Origin: Gracilariopsis chorda
Lineage: Eukaryota; Rhodophyta; Florideophyceae; Gracilariales; Gracilariaceae
Direction of reading: 5' to 3'
Assembly: GCA_003194525.1 (NCBI GenBank)
Contig: NBIV01000063.1
Coordinates: 241,753-305,752, forward strand
DNA length: 64,000 nucleotides
Made by a program: the position numbers and the translations under genes. The notes under the pieces were generated by a model. That model did not search any database. It had not been told where the DNA came from and saw only the letters and a list, made by a program, of their open reading frames with translations. Numbering within the stretch: the stretch's first letter is position 1; each line of letters opens with the position of its first letter. Below are positions 52,865 to 63,900 of the stretch, one piece after another.

Positions 52865-54633
52865 TTAAGTCCTAAAAGCGCTGCGGCGGTCGTTGAGGTT
52901 TCGGGATGCAATGGAAGTGGTTCGTAGAATAATTGAGTTGAACAGAGGACGGTTGCCGAAGATGTCCCGTTCCACATCGCTCAGCTCTTGCAGCACTTCG
53001 GATGGAATCTGGTTGCGCCTCTCGTAAAAGAACCGATCTCCATCGCGGAGACGGCCGAATTCTACCTTCAATAGTTCTGCGAGAGTGCGACCGACTCCTA
53101 CACCTCTGTTCTTGTCTTCAGCAACGAGCCCAATCCAAGCTTCGACGTTGTCCACGTCGCCATACGCTTCTTCAAGGTTTGCCGCAGTTGTCGGGTCGCT
53201 GGAGATATCTCGGAAGCTTCTCGCGGGAGAGCCGAGGAAGAACCGTCGAAGCTCGTTGAACTTGGGCACATTGTGATCCCGGCTGCGTTGCAAGTTGAGC
53301 GCAACGAGGTCAAAGCCTTCTTCCTCCTCCACATTCTCGAACAAAAAGTTGCGAAGAGTGTCCACAACCTTCTCGTCGAATTCTTGAGCCCTGGTCACGG
53401 AGGCGGCGCGAAGCACGTTCTCGATTTCATCAGAGCTGATTTCGGAGCTCGGGAGGAAGAACATATCTTCGGCTGGGATAGAACGGAGTGCTCTTCCATT
53501 GTTGTCGACGCGAGGCACGTCTTCGCTCACCAAAGTGTGTCCAAGGCGGAAGCCAGCCGTTGTGAATTCCAAACTGATGGTCGGGTTAACACTTGGGTTG
53601 TAGCCTCTGTAACTTGGGAGCCGTTCTCTTCCCAGAATAGCCGGCAGCCATTCTTCATATATGATCCTTTGGTACTCTGCAATGTTGATGGCTCGTGCCG
53701 TCTCGTACTGCTGCTCCGGGCTGAACTCTGAGAAGGATTCCTCGAGAAGACCGCAGATCCTGTTGTGCTCACGAAGCCAAATGGTATGCATGGCCGTCAA
53801 CATAGGGGTTTCGTTAGCTCGAGGATCTCCAGCGATGAAGAGGTTCGCAGATGTGGACGGCGCGTTAACGAAGCCTGCTGTGTTGAGCGGTAAGAGGTTA
53901 TCACCAGATGTCTTGAGCAGACATGAGTTCGGCACCCTCAAAAATTCATTGAGATCCTCATTACTGCCGTACACATTGCTCAGATCGAGGGCAGAAGTGA
54001 GAATAGTAATGGGACGAACAACTGGTGAAGAGGTGCTCACTTGGGCACGCTGCGATCGAACGAACTCGAGGAACCGAACGGAAAGCTCGGGGTCATCCTC
54101 CGGTACTTCGATTTCAAAGCTCTCCTCGGGATCACTGAACGGCGATAAGGCAAAGTCGTGATCGATGAACTGCCCAAAGTAAGTAAACATTTCGTTCAGA
54201 CCTTGGGAATTAGACGTGCGACCACCCTGATCGCTGACAATGTTGGAGATAGCTCGGGCACTTTGCAAGCCCGCATCTTCCGGCTCTTCGTTGCTGACTC
54301 CGAGGTAGCTGAATTGCGGGCGACGGGCCTCACCGAGGGTTGGATCCACTTCGGAGGTGCATCTTCCAGTTATGGTACGAATGGTAATCGCGGCACACTC
54401 TGGGCTGACGTCCCCCCTTCGTCTCCGCGGGCACGGTTGCCACGACCTCTGCGGTTGCCTCGGCCTCGACCGTTGCCGCGGCCTCGATCGCGACCTCTGC
54501 CACTGCGGGAATTACCGCGACGCGGGGCAAGTGGGTTCATATGATTACTTCCTCGACCCCTGCGTCTGGGGGCTTGTGCAATTGCCGAAGAGACAAGTGC
54601 GGCGAGAACGAGAAGGACAAAGAGCTTGAGCAT
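52865..54633 (-). pseudogene. Animal-type haem peroxidase (copy 2), one-base frameshift
   Basis: Same gene as 1539-3308, with scattered conservative changes (for example P to S, A to T, K to R near the middle). The start ATG (54631-54633), signal peptide and RG-rich linker are present in one frame. The peroxidase domain, with GQFIDHD, LREHNR, FRLGHT and RSRDHNVP all intact, is in another. The cause is a single missing base: copy 1 has CCCCCACTT (A at 3091) where copy 2 has six C and then TT (54412-54417). Translation from the normal start would end after about 87 residues. The 494-codon domain from 54349 remains fully open, so the lesion is recent, a sequencing error in the C-run, or a case where an internal start is used. 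Without the N-terminus the product would lack a signal peptide. Confidence 0.85.
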
Positions 54634-54745
54634 TGTGCGATGTTGAAGTCAGGGAAGCACTGAACGGTGAATGAGTGGGATTGCCAGTCAAGTGAGTTGG
54701 TGCGGAGGAGAGAGTGAAAAGCAAGAACGGAGATGCATCGACGAG

Positions 54746-54753
54746 CTTTTATA
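54746..54753 (-). promoter_or_regulatory. TATA box of peroxidase 2
   Basis: TATAAAAG, about 113 nt upstream of the ATG, at the same offset as in copy 1. Confidence 0.55.
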
Positions 54754-55846
54754 GCGTACCATGAGACATGGACGGCGAAAGTTGCAAAGGCACATGAGAA
54801 GCAATGCATGAAATGCTTCGCCACCGAGAGCGCGCAGTGTTGCTCAAACAGGAAAGCTCTTTTCTTCCATGGGAGAACACGGTTTCGGCATGCATGTAGT
54901 CGGGTAACATGTGCTGCGTCGCAATACCCTCGAGTAGCCTAATTCATGACTTGGACGGTTTTCTGCGGTGGGATTCGTAAGCTTTGAAAACTTTCAACTG
55001 TACCAAGGGTACAACGAATAAGATCTTTGTCATAACACTCAAAGTAAAGGCCAGAAAAGCTGTTGGTTCATCTAGAGAGAGAGAGGTTCTTCTCAATGTA
55101 ACCCTTACCGCAGTCTTGGAATTAGAGACACGAGCTCATATAAACCCAAACACACACACCCAAAGTTTAGCAATCTACCCTTGCAGAATATCATTTGCCA
55201 GAAACAATAACGTCCCGCTTGTAGCCTTCCTTGTCCATGTGGTGTATTTGATACTTGCCATGATCAAGAACAAATCAATGGCTTCACGTAAACATCTTTC
55301 GCCATCAGGCGCTCGTTCGCTGTCTTATTGGACCACATAAGGCACTACAGCAATGTACTCCTACCGTATAATATGGTGCGTGTAGTCCAATTGTAACTAG
55401 AATTAGGTATATTGTTTGGCGTTCTGTACCCTCTTTTGTGGGTTCTGAAACATGGTTGCAGGAAGGTGATCGGGGTTTAGGTTGACAACGTGTTGCACCC
55501 GTGCGCTCATCAGTATCGTGATAACAAGGTACGGAGTGGAGGTACAGAGAACGTCTATCTTGTATTTGTACAGTTATGTGGATAAGGAAATTGAAGGCTA
55601 CCATGCGCTCTCCAGGTAGCCTTTAGAGTTGTTGGCGCAACTATTGGCACGCGATGATGAACAAGTCAAGTCACGGCGCTCCTTCGGCGGATGGAGGTGC
55701 CGCTGTACCAAGGGTATGAAGTACAGACCAGATTCCTTTTCTCCGTCCTTGGATGGAGCACAGTTCTAGGTGAGTGTTACTCTTAGGCAGAACTTGCAAC
55801 AAGATTGCTCGCTTCAGTGATATCTATGCTTTGCAGCCAGATGTTT

Positions 55847-56639
55847 GGTATCAGCACAGTCTCTTGTGGTACCTACTCCACCATCCCTGAAAGCAGCCTC
55901 CTGTACAGAAACGTTGCTTAGTTCTTGGATGGCAAGCGATCGTCTGTCTAAACTTGAGGCGCATACTTCGCTGCGCTTCCCGCATGTAAGCAACAAATAT
56001 CTCTTATCGCGGATAGACGAATACGCGTTGAGCAATGGTCAACACAGAGCTGCATCGTGCTATCATAGGATGCACGAAACCAAACAGCGAAGGACGGAGA
56101 CCTACTTCCGAGCGTCACTGCGAAAAGAAAATACTGATGCGGGGATTATTGTAAGTTGAGTGTACTACAGAGCTTAGGATAGACTTGAATAAATGCAAGG
56201 TTGATTTATCTGGATGACTCGGCTTAACTTCTATCATTCATCAAACATGGTCTACAATTGTTTCTTATATAATGTTCTAGTAATGTTCTATGGTCTTCTA
56301 GACCTTCTAACAATTTTTATCACAACGCATCAAGAGCATTCTTAACAATTCTTCTATAGAATCTTCTAGAACCATCTAGACTTTTCTAGTTGTTTCTAAG
56401 AAGCGTCCAATTGCTTCAACAACAGGGATCTTCTGCGTGCAATTAGCACGAATATCTTCGCGGCAAGTTCTTCATTTGCAGTTTTGAACTTGGAGCAGTC
56501 GCAGACCGTTTGTTAGCAGTTTTATACATCTCGGTTATGTTCTTCCAAATAAAAACCTTACGAAATGCAAATTCTGGTGCGATCAGAGGCAACTTAAAAA
56601 TGCATGTCCATGTCCATATGTAGAAAGGGCCTAAGGCCC
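55847..56639. other. No gene; TTCTAG-rich patch
   Basis: A 104-codon plus frame (55845-56159) has no known domain. From 56265 to 56405 the hexamer TTCTAG/TTCTAA recurs many times (for example GTTCTAG, CTTCTAGACC, CTTCTAGAACC, TTTTCTAG), creating TTCnnGAA arrangements. Confidence 0.4.
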
Positions 56640-56912
56640 TGTGTATGATGAGACGTATAGGTGTCGAATTGATAAAGAACTTTGTAATTGAACATAGGCA
56701 CGCGATCGAGTTGATCGCAGCACAACGACATAGCTGACAACCCTGAAAGTTCTGGGCCATGTGAGAAGGGGCGCGTGCGAGTGATATAACACGAGCAACA
56801 AAACGCAAAGTAAACATGAGGAGAGGGACCGAGAATAAGAAAAAGGGCGGACTCTGGGCAATTGTGTCTATTATAGTGTTCCGATTGTATTTACCAGCAA
56901 TTAAAATTGGCA
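56640..56912 (+). repeat. Solo copia LTR (C1 family), inverted relative to C1
   Basis: TGTGTATGATGAGACGTATA to AAAATTGGCA, 273 bp, aligning along its whole length with the C1 LTRs. No internal copia sequence adjoins it on either side, so it is a solo LTR produced by LTR-LTR recombination. A minus-strand frame over it is a by-product. Confidence 0.82.
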
Positions 56913-57057
56913 TGGATTCCAACCAACCCACAATGTGTATATATGGACATGGATATGTGTTTTTGGCACTGCACCAGGAATAGAATTAAAAATAAGTCAT
57001 GTTTACTACGCGACAAATTAAAAGAATCTGACAGAACGATTTGAAAGTGTCTCCTCC

Positions 57058-58746
57058 GTGACGTCACCCCCTGTGCTTACATTCCCAGACTTCAGTCAAC
57101 CTTTCATTGTAGAGACCTATGCCTCATTGGTATCACTAGGCATCGTACTATCACAAAAGAAAGGAGATGGGAAGATCCACCCTATTCAGTATGCTAGCTG
57201 CAATATGAACAAGGCTGAAAAAGGGTACTCCGCATGTGGAAGGGTAGCTCTAGCAGTGGTCTTTGCTCTTAAGAAGTTTAAGGTCTATCTCTTGTCATCA
57301 ATGCCCTTCACAGTAATCACTGATCATCAGGCGTTACAGTACGCGTTTTGAAAAAAACATATCCACGGTAGACTAGCCAGGTGGATGGACCTTTTGGCCG
57401 AGTATGACTTTAAGATTCAATACCGAGCCGGTAGCAGTAATCAGGCCGCGGAATACCTTTCTAGAATTGACATACCGGAAACGATGACAAAGAGAGAATT
57501 GAGTGTAGTCGTATAGAATATCAAGCTAGACAACAACCTTGACGGCAAGTTGGTGGCTACAAAAAGATTTCTTTCTGGCGTGGATATAGGAAATGAAAAC
57601 GCACAACAAAAACACACAATTTAAAGAAACGCAAAATAATTCATTATTTGGGATGAAAGGCTCATGAAGAGAACATCAAAGAGATTGCGATCGATCCCCT
57701 TCCAGAATGACAGAAAAGGGATCTTAACAGCCTTTCACGAGGACAATGGTCGTTGCGGAATAGACTCTACCAGGATTTTTGTATTGGAAAGGTACTGGTG
57801 GCCGAAGATATATCGTGACATCTTGGAATATGTGAAGAGCTGAAACGGGTGTCAATGAGCGGTAGGCGTTTCGGCGTATAAAACTGGTCTTAAGTTTTCC
57901 TTGACTGGGCTTTTTCATGTGATTTCGATCGACTTTGCGGGACCATTGCCTACATCTCCGAAAGCAAATCGGTTCATATTAGTATGTGTGGAACGCGTGA
58001 CGGGATGACCGATTGCTCGAGCCACTGGAACGGCTACGTCCCAATTAATTATACAATTCATACATGAATAGGTCATACAGCCATTTGGTCTTCCCAGGCT
58101 CATTATATCTGATAATGCAACCTGTTTCCGAGCTAATTCACTGATCGAATACATGAACGAAAAGTGTATCACGTGGAAAACGGTACTCACTTATGAACCC
58201 ATGTCAAATGGGAGAGCAGAACGGATGGTTGGTACCCTGAAGAGTGCGATAGCCAAAGAGGTTATCCAAAGAAATGAGGAATGGGACATAGTTCTGTCGA
58301 GAGTGCTTTATGGATATCGAAGACGCCAGATGGTAGATGGGAAGTCCCCATTTGAGCTACTATACGGCACAGCACCACGAATGAACAACCACGAGCCCGC
58401 CGCATTTGTTGCTCACTACAGCAGTATCCACAGGAGACTAGAGCTAATGTACGCAGAAATAGGTAGAGCAACTCGTGCCCTACGCCGGGAAGAAATTCAG
58501 CGTGACGAAAGCAGATTAAATCGCTTCAACTTTGGTGACGAAGTGCACAAAGCAAAAGGACAAGCGCTCAACGTCAAGAAGAAATGGGCTCCATTTGAGT
58601 CCAGGTTCTACGGTCCCTGCCGAGTAATAAGTGCACCGCACCCACGCTATGTGCTAAGTAGCCCGCATCGAAGGGTGTCCCGAGAACCGATACACGCCAG
58701 ACGGCTGGTATTGTACTATCGACGTCCTGCTCACCTGCAGGAGTAG
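57058..58746 (+). pseudogene. Ty3/gypsy RNase H and integrase fragment (G3)
   Basis: Begins inside RNase H (TFPDFSQPFIVETYAS, where the first Asp of the usual T-D-A-S is Tyr). It continues through ITDHQAL and GRLARWMDLLAEYDF (57360-57415), then the HHCC and core regions of integrase. Catalytic acids are visible: SIDFAGP (about 57930), ISDNATCF (about 58105), NGRAERMVGTLK (about 58210). The last 198 codons (58153-58746) are fully open and include the integrase C-terminal domain. Several stops lie upstream (57349, 57515, 57842 and others). No chromodomain. Different in sequence from G1 and G2. Confidence 0.8.
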
Positions 58747-58797
58747 AATATATAAGCAACTGTGATAGGAATCAATGCGTACCACTTAGGATAATGT

Positions 58798-58833
58798 AGT
58801 AGCTGCCAAGAAGAACAATTGTTCGCAGCTACT
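58798..58833 (+). terminator. Hairpin followed by AATAAA
   Basis: AGTAGCTGC (58798-58806) pairs with GCAGCTACT (58825-58833) around a GAACAATTGTTC palindrome. AATAAA follows at 58850-58855. It lies about 50 bp after the G3 integrase stop and could be its 3' processing region. Confidence 0.4.
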
Positions 58834-58904
58834 TGTGTTTATTTATGCGAATAAAATCCATGCAGAGTATCAACCGAAAAGTTAGTTCGGAACCAGCTCA
58901 TCAA

Positions 58905-59487
58905 TTACCGCTTTCGCCCTCATCATGGGGCAAGTACTTGATGGAATTTTCGCTTGGGTCTTTGCGATAAGCCCATACATGACGACCGTCCAAGAACTGA
59001 ACGGGATGGGGAAACTCAGCAAGAGCTCAGCCACCTAGTTTAGTGGCAGAAGACATGACTTGGTGAACCTTCTTCTCCCCGGCCACGATAGATACCATTA
59101 CGGCATGAAATCGAGGATCATCTTCCTTTCGATCGACGAGACGAGAGCAACTAGAACGTCTCGGAGGGCTTTTCCCAGCCGCACGGTGAACTGTAACAGA
59201 CCCAATTATCACACGACCCTCGCCCAAAGTAGCCTGAGGAAGAGCAGTGTAAGCTCTGAAAAGTTCCGGCTCATGAGGATAAACTGCTCAAGTAGTTCTG
59301 TTTTTCGGCGTCTGTAAGGCCCCACGACCTCTCGGAGGAACGATGACAACAGCATTGTGACCTTGTTCGACATGCGTGCCTCTTTCAACGGGTGGGGATC
59401 GTGAACCCCCCGGAAACGAGTATAACGCTCCCTTAACTGTGGGCAAAGGCAGTCAAAGCCAGTAATTCCATCATGGGATTGACTCAT
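58905..59487 (-). pseudogene. Unrecognised gene, about 190 codons, one frameshift and one stop
   Basis: ATG at 59485-59487 opens a 92-codon frame (CPQLRERYTRF..., then basic). Near 59270 the coding character moves to the next frame, which reads through ALPQATLGEGRVIIGSV and a Lys/Arg-rich part to a TGA at 59027-59029. It then continues as FPHPVQFLDGRHVWAYRKDP and ends at tandem TGA near 58905. The continuity of charged, non-repetitive protein on both sides of the lesions suggests a once-real gene. It begins 310 bp downstream of the 317-codon frame and in the same orientation, so the two may belong to one unit. I cannot assign a family. Confidence 0.35.
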
Positions 59488-59796
59488 GATTGGAAGAACT
59501 TATCTAAACGAACGGGTAACTTTGGTGAAGAGAAAGACTAACGCAATCATCTCCTGAACAGGTCTTATATTGAAGAGCATTGCAAAGCGAGTGAAGACCC
59601 CTTTGTACTTATGTCTACACCGAAGAAAAGCCTCACGAGGACACGATGTATGCACAGAAAGAAGAGTAATTTATTGAACTGGAAGGAACGCCATACGCAT
59701 AGGAACTCTGAGGATAACTCACCTAGTCTCGGCGACTTTTTGGACAGAGGTGACGGACTTCGATGATCTTCGAATATCGGGGATAATCCCAAGCGA

Positions 59797-60750
59797 CTAA
59801 GAAGAGGGAATCCTTAAGAGTCGCAAGGGATGGCGCTCTACACTGTCCAGTATCATTCTGCGACGTCCATCGACCGCGACCAAATGGTTAAAACAGGATG
59901 AAGCATGACGGCAATCATACACGATACGCACAGGGTAGTAGCCAGAAGTTACGACATCCCAAACGGATAAACTCTGAAGCTCAATAGAAGTTTTTCGAAG
60001 CTCGACCTTAAAAGAGACCCTCGTCGCGAAAGAGCTCATTTCACGCAGACTTGCGAATGTAGTAGAAGTCGTCTCGAAGTACTCGGACAGCCTGTTAGCA
60101 TTCTTCTGGTTACATGTCGCATCTATGATATTTAGGAGGGCAGCTTGCATACATTCGCCATCGTTACTACGAGTGTAAATGCGACACTCGTCTCGTATGC
60201 TGAACTCCAGCAAACGAGTATCCGACGGGCGCGCCCTTGAGCCTCGAGGGATGGAAACAGCGAACCCGGGATTCGCTTTGCACCATTCGAGTATCAAACT
60301 ACGACAGTCTCTACCATCGATATTAGCGCCAGACCAAGGAGCAACAGGCAGTCTAGACGTTTGTCCACCCTTCGCAATATTCTTGGCGGCGGTCGTCATC
60401 GGCGCAATACGAAAGGCAGGGCGGAACAGAGTCGTATCAAACATCTGCAGGGTCCATATATCCATCACCTGAAATCCGGAGAGTTCAACTTGTCTTACAC
60501 GTGCTCCTCTAAACTGTCCCTCAAAGAAGAGTATGCGTTCTACTTCCCATCCAGAGTGGCGTGAGCTGGATCTTGCAGAGTTGGATATTGAGGGAGCGTC
60601 ATGGGCGTGCGCCGAAAAAGGACAAGCTTTGGAAGGAGCAGACCTTTCTCGAGGGGATCGATTATTAGACGAATCAGAGTGATGCGACCCATCTTCTTGA
60701 TCGGCGAGGCGAGAATTCGGAGCTGGAACGGAGCGTAGCCTCGGCGGCAT
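59797..60750 (-). CDS. Putative chromodomain + papain-fold cysteine protease protein, 317 aa
   Basis: Intact frame with ATG at 60748-60750. Residues 1-65: Ser/Arg/Pro-rich, probably disordered. Residues about 68-105 begin WEVERIL and continue VRQVELSGFQVMDIW, matching the start (V-E-R-I-L) and third-strand tryptophan position of a chromodomain, though aromatic cage residues are weak. The C-terminal half has NDGECMQAALLNII (about 204-217), then CFNHLVAVDG (about 287-296), then MILDSVE. Cys-His-Asp in this order and spacing is the pattern of clan CA (papain-fold, including OTU-like) proteases; D-G-x-C also resembles the OTU start. No signal peptide or membrane span. Neighbours are transposon remains, so it may be an element-encoded protein, but no terminal repeats enclose it. 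The function is an inference from motifs only; it could be an unrelated protein. Confidence 0.55.
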   Translation of the reverse strand: MPPRLRSVPAPNSRLADQEDGSHHSDSSNNRSPRERSAPSKACPFSAHAHDAPSISNSARSSSRHSGWEVERILFFEGQFRGARVRQVELSGFQVMDIWTLQMFDTTLFRPAFRIAPMTTAAKNIAKGGQTSRLPVAPWSGANIDGRDCRSLILEWCKANPGFAVSIPRGSRARPSDTRLLEFSIRDECRIYTRSNDGECMQAALLNIIDATCNQKNANRLSEYFETTSTTFASLREMSSFATRVSFKVELRKTSIELQSLSVWDVVTSGYYPVRIVYDCRHASSCFNHLVAVDGRRRMILDSVERHPLRLLRIPSS

Positions 60751-62129
60751 CGGCAGATTTGTCTTCCCAGCGAACGATTTTCTGCGGGCTTTTTTGTCCT
60801 TGAGGACTCGGTTTGTGTCGAGTTAACAGTTTTGATATCGATTCGCTAGGTCCTTGTCGTCGGCTTTGTTGCTTGCCTCGAGCGTTTTTTGCGACCTTTT
60901 TTAATGGTTTCTCTTCCTACCCGAACGCTTATCCCTCTTCTACAATGTTACTGTAGATCGATTTTGGAGACGTAAGGGTTGCAGGAAGATATTTACAATG
61001 GGCGCTGCCTAGTCTTGTTGTTCACTTTTGGCTTAGTCTCTAGTCACGCTAGAAGCGTTTTCGGTTTGGTCTGGTATTCGCTGGCGCGTGAAGGTCACTA
61101 AGTGGAAGAGAACGGAGCTTGGAGGAAAACCTGTTATATAATGCTGAAACGCCTCCCGGGGCGGCGGTATGGGGGGAAGTGTGTCGTGTGCCTGTGGTGC
61201 ACACGAGTTGGTTGGATATGTTTTTTATTTGCACTTTTTCTATTGGGCGCTGCCCAGCTTCCAGCATGGGAGCTGAGCATAGCGCCCGCGTAAATGCACA
61301 CCTCTAGCGCTTTCGACCTCACCGCTTGGGGGAGAGGTAGCAAGTACCTGACTCACCCGAAAAATTGGTGACTCCTTCGTCCACATTGTCTTCACCTTTC
61401 GCTTAACAACGCGCGCCCCCGACAACGTCTTTTCTTGTGCAACAGTTCTCATACCTTGCCCACTGGTAATGATTATTTTTGCTCGCGTTGCCATCAGCAA
61501 TGTTGTTTCTATTTGAATTAGTTTTTGCGCTAGGTAAATAATTAATTATATCCCCTAGATGGCGTGTCGTGAGAGCAGCCCTCTCTGATCCGAAAATCCA
61601 AAAGTACACGTGGTCACTGAGGTACTTAGCTTTTTCCGCCAAGTTTACAAAGTACCACATCCTTAAGTGACACGTTAAACGAAAAAACATCTTCTAGAAA
61701 AGTAGTAAAAGACCTCCTTCGTGGACACAGATTCTTTCGGATTCCCAGAGGGCGACTTTTCTCAGAGTATTCTTCCAAGACACAGCGCATGCAATCTGCA
61801 GCCAAATGTGGCATCGAATCAAGGTGCCCGCGCAGCAGCTTTTGCAGTGCAGTCGGAGCAGATGCTCTTGTCGTGTCTCTTGGTGTGCCCAACTCGGCTG
61901 AATGCGCCGTTTGTGGATAAGAGTGTGTGGGAGTCCGATGGTCCCGAATTTTTACTGGGAGGCTACCCATCAGTGTTTTTAGTACCCTGATGTGTTCCGA
62001 ACGGAAAAAAAGCGTAGCGTGTTATCTCATCTGGAGTGCCACCTAATTGCTCTGTTCAGGGTTTCCTAATCGTTTGTGGTTCTTGTGGGTTTCTATGTGG
62101 GTTGGGACTATCCACTACACTCCCCTCCT
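60751..62129. other. No gene seen
   Basis: Short frames only. A hairpin with outer arms GGGCGCT/AGCGCCC (61245-61251 and 61281-61287) and inner arms CAGCT/AGCTG (61255-61259 and 61271-61275) lies upstream of the 317-codon gene. GGGCGCTGCC also occurs near 61000. Confidence 0.4.
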
Positions 62130-63900
62130 TCAAAGACTGAGTTCTTGATGTTCTTTCTGCGCCAAAGTTTCTGGAGTGCTCTTGCAACGCAAGAATTTGT
62201 GTAGCATAGTTGGAACGTCTTCGTATTTGTTTGTAAGCGGTTCAAGCGAGTCTTCATTTTCCGGAAGTCCCTTCCAACGCACCAAAACAATAAGTCCGTC
62301 CTTGGTGTCAACCAGTTTTAGAAGCTGAGACACTGGCATGCAAGTGTGAGAGGATAAAAAGTGGAATAAAATTGCTTCCGATTCCAATGATGCGTCGTGG
62401 TAGAACTTCAAACGAGATCCATGTATATTTTTCATTGTACCATTTCGTAGATCTTCAACTTGAAAAACATAGTCTGATAGAATTTTTGTGATTTGCAGAG
62501 AACCGCGTCAACGTAAAGCCAGTCTTTCTCTGGAAAAGAAATCTTCGCGAGCAACGAGTACAAAATTGCCTATGATCAAGTTTGGAAGTTTTCCTGATGA
62601 TGCCCTCGCCCTTGAGAGAATTCAATTTTGCTACAGCGCGTCATGAACCAGTGGATACAACTACGCCATTTTGTTCTTTAGGGTTTCAATGCTGATGCCC
62701 TGTTCCATTTGCGCATCTGATATTCTCACCGGCTTGATAGTAGTGCTTCGGATGAATGTGGTAATATGCAGTGTCTGGTCCAAACTGAGAAAATCGTTCA
62801 CTGGTGGGATGTTACGGCGATGTGGGGACGGAAAGTTGTTCACTACAATCTGTACGACTGGGAGAAGGTCTGGCCATTTTTCGAAATCCAGTTGCAACTC
62901 AAAGATCAGCGCATGTAAGGCACGAACGACTTCTTTTCCGAGTCGCCTACAGAGCCATTGCTCCAAGGTTTGTACGGTAACTTGAAATGGTGGGGAACAC
63001 GCAAAGCCTTGGATGCGACACGAATATTTTCGTTCTTGATGTGGTTTGGGCCGTTGGATATTAAACTTTGTGGCACATTTAATGCTGCACACCAGGCGAT
63101 GATGGCTAAAGTCATATTTTCTGCCGATATGCCTGGTGTAGCAAAAAATCATTTGTAATCGGAATGATCGTCACGGAGCATTAGTATGTATCTCTGACCG
63201 ACTCGACTCTGTCCAATGTCGGTGTAGTCAAACTGCAGTAGGTCGTCCGGGTTCGTGCCGTTGAGTGCAGGTTTGAATGGTCTCGGAACATTTTCGCCAC
63301 CCGTAGTAGAAAGACAATGGATGCAGGCTTTGATGAAGTCTTGGCTCCTGAGCCAAAGTTTCCCTAGCATACTGCTGGCTGAGTGACCGGATGTGGCTTG
63401 CCCACCGCAGTGTCCTGCTGTACCTGTGTGAGCGATCATACAAAGGCGGAGTTAGAGATCCTCCGCGTTCTCTGCGATCCATATGGGTCCTGTTGCGTTT
63501 CTCCAGAGAACATCAACCATCTGCAGGCCTTCTGGGCATTGTAAGTAGCTCTTGAGCTGATGATTGGCGATTTGCTTTAGGTCAGGCCAAAGGAAACTCT
63601 TCTGCATTCGGTCGAGGGTAGCGCTGGCACTTTGATGAGGCGTCGGACAGTGGATGGGGCCGACCAGCGAGTCAACATGTCTGCCCAAACGCATTCCATA
63701 CCGCTAATGTTGAAAGAGGTGTATGAATATGCGCTGAGACAGACTGCACATCGCAAGAATTTGCGAGTAGAGGATTGGCTGAGATCGGGAACCAGTGAAA
63801 GTGGATTGAAAACGAAAATGAGGTTGATTTGTGGGTGAGTAGGTCAAATCCGGAAGATGTGACTGCGAGCCAGGACATTTGCTCCACTGTGGTCATAATT
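62130..63900 (-). pseudogene. Decayed chromovirus integrase and chromodomain (G4)
   Basis: From right to left: NVWADMLTRW (about 63690), the end-of-RNase H signature; integrase zinc finger H...H with CIHC (63330-63345); first catalytic Asp in QFDYTDIGQS (about 63225); weak core and C-terminal domain at 62661-63152; and a chromodomain VLVRWKGLPENEDSLEPL (about 62245-62300). Many frame changes. The upstream part lies beyond the right edge of the window. The chromodomain is the best preserved piece. Confidence 0.7.

Larger units (their letters stand above)
52207..55846. repeat. Segmental duplication, copy 2 (peroxidase locus)
   Basis: Direct-orientation copy of 721-4380, about 51 kb away. See copy 1 for boundaries and indels. 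Confidence 0.9.

Noticed and set aside
59797-60750. Ulp1/SENP-type (C48) protease, often found in DNA transposons
   Set aside because: C48 enzymes have the order His-Asp-Cys. Here Cys precedes His and Asp, which fits clan CA.
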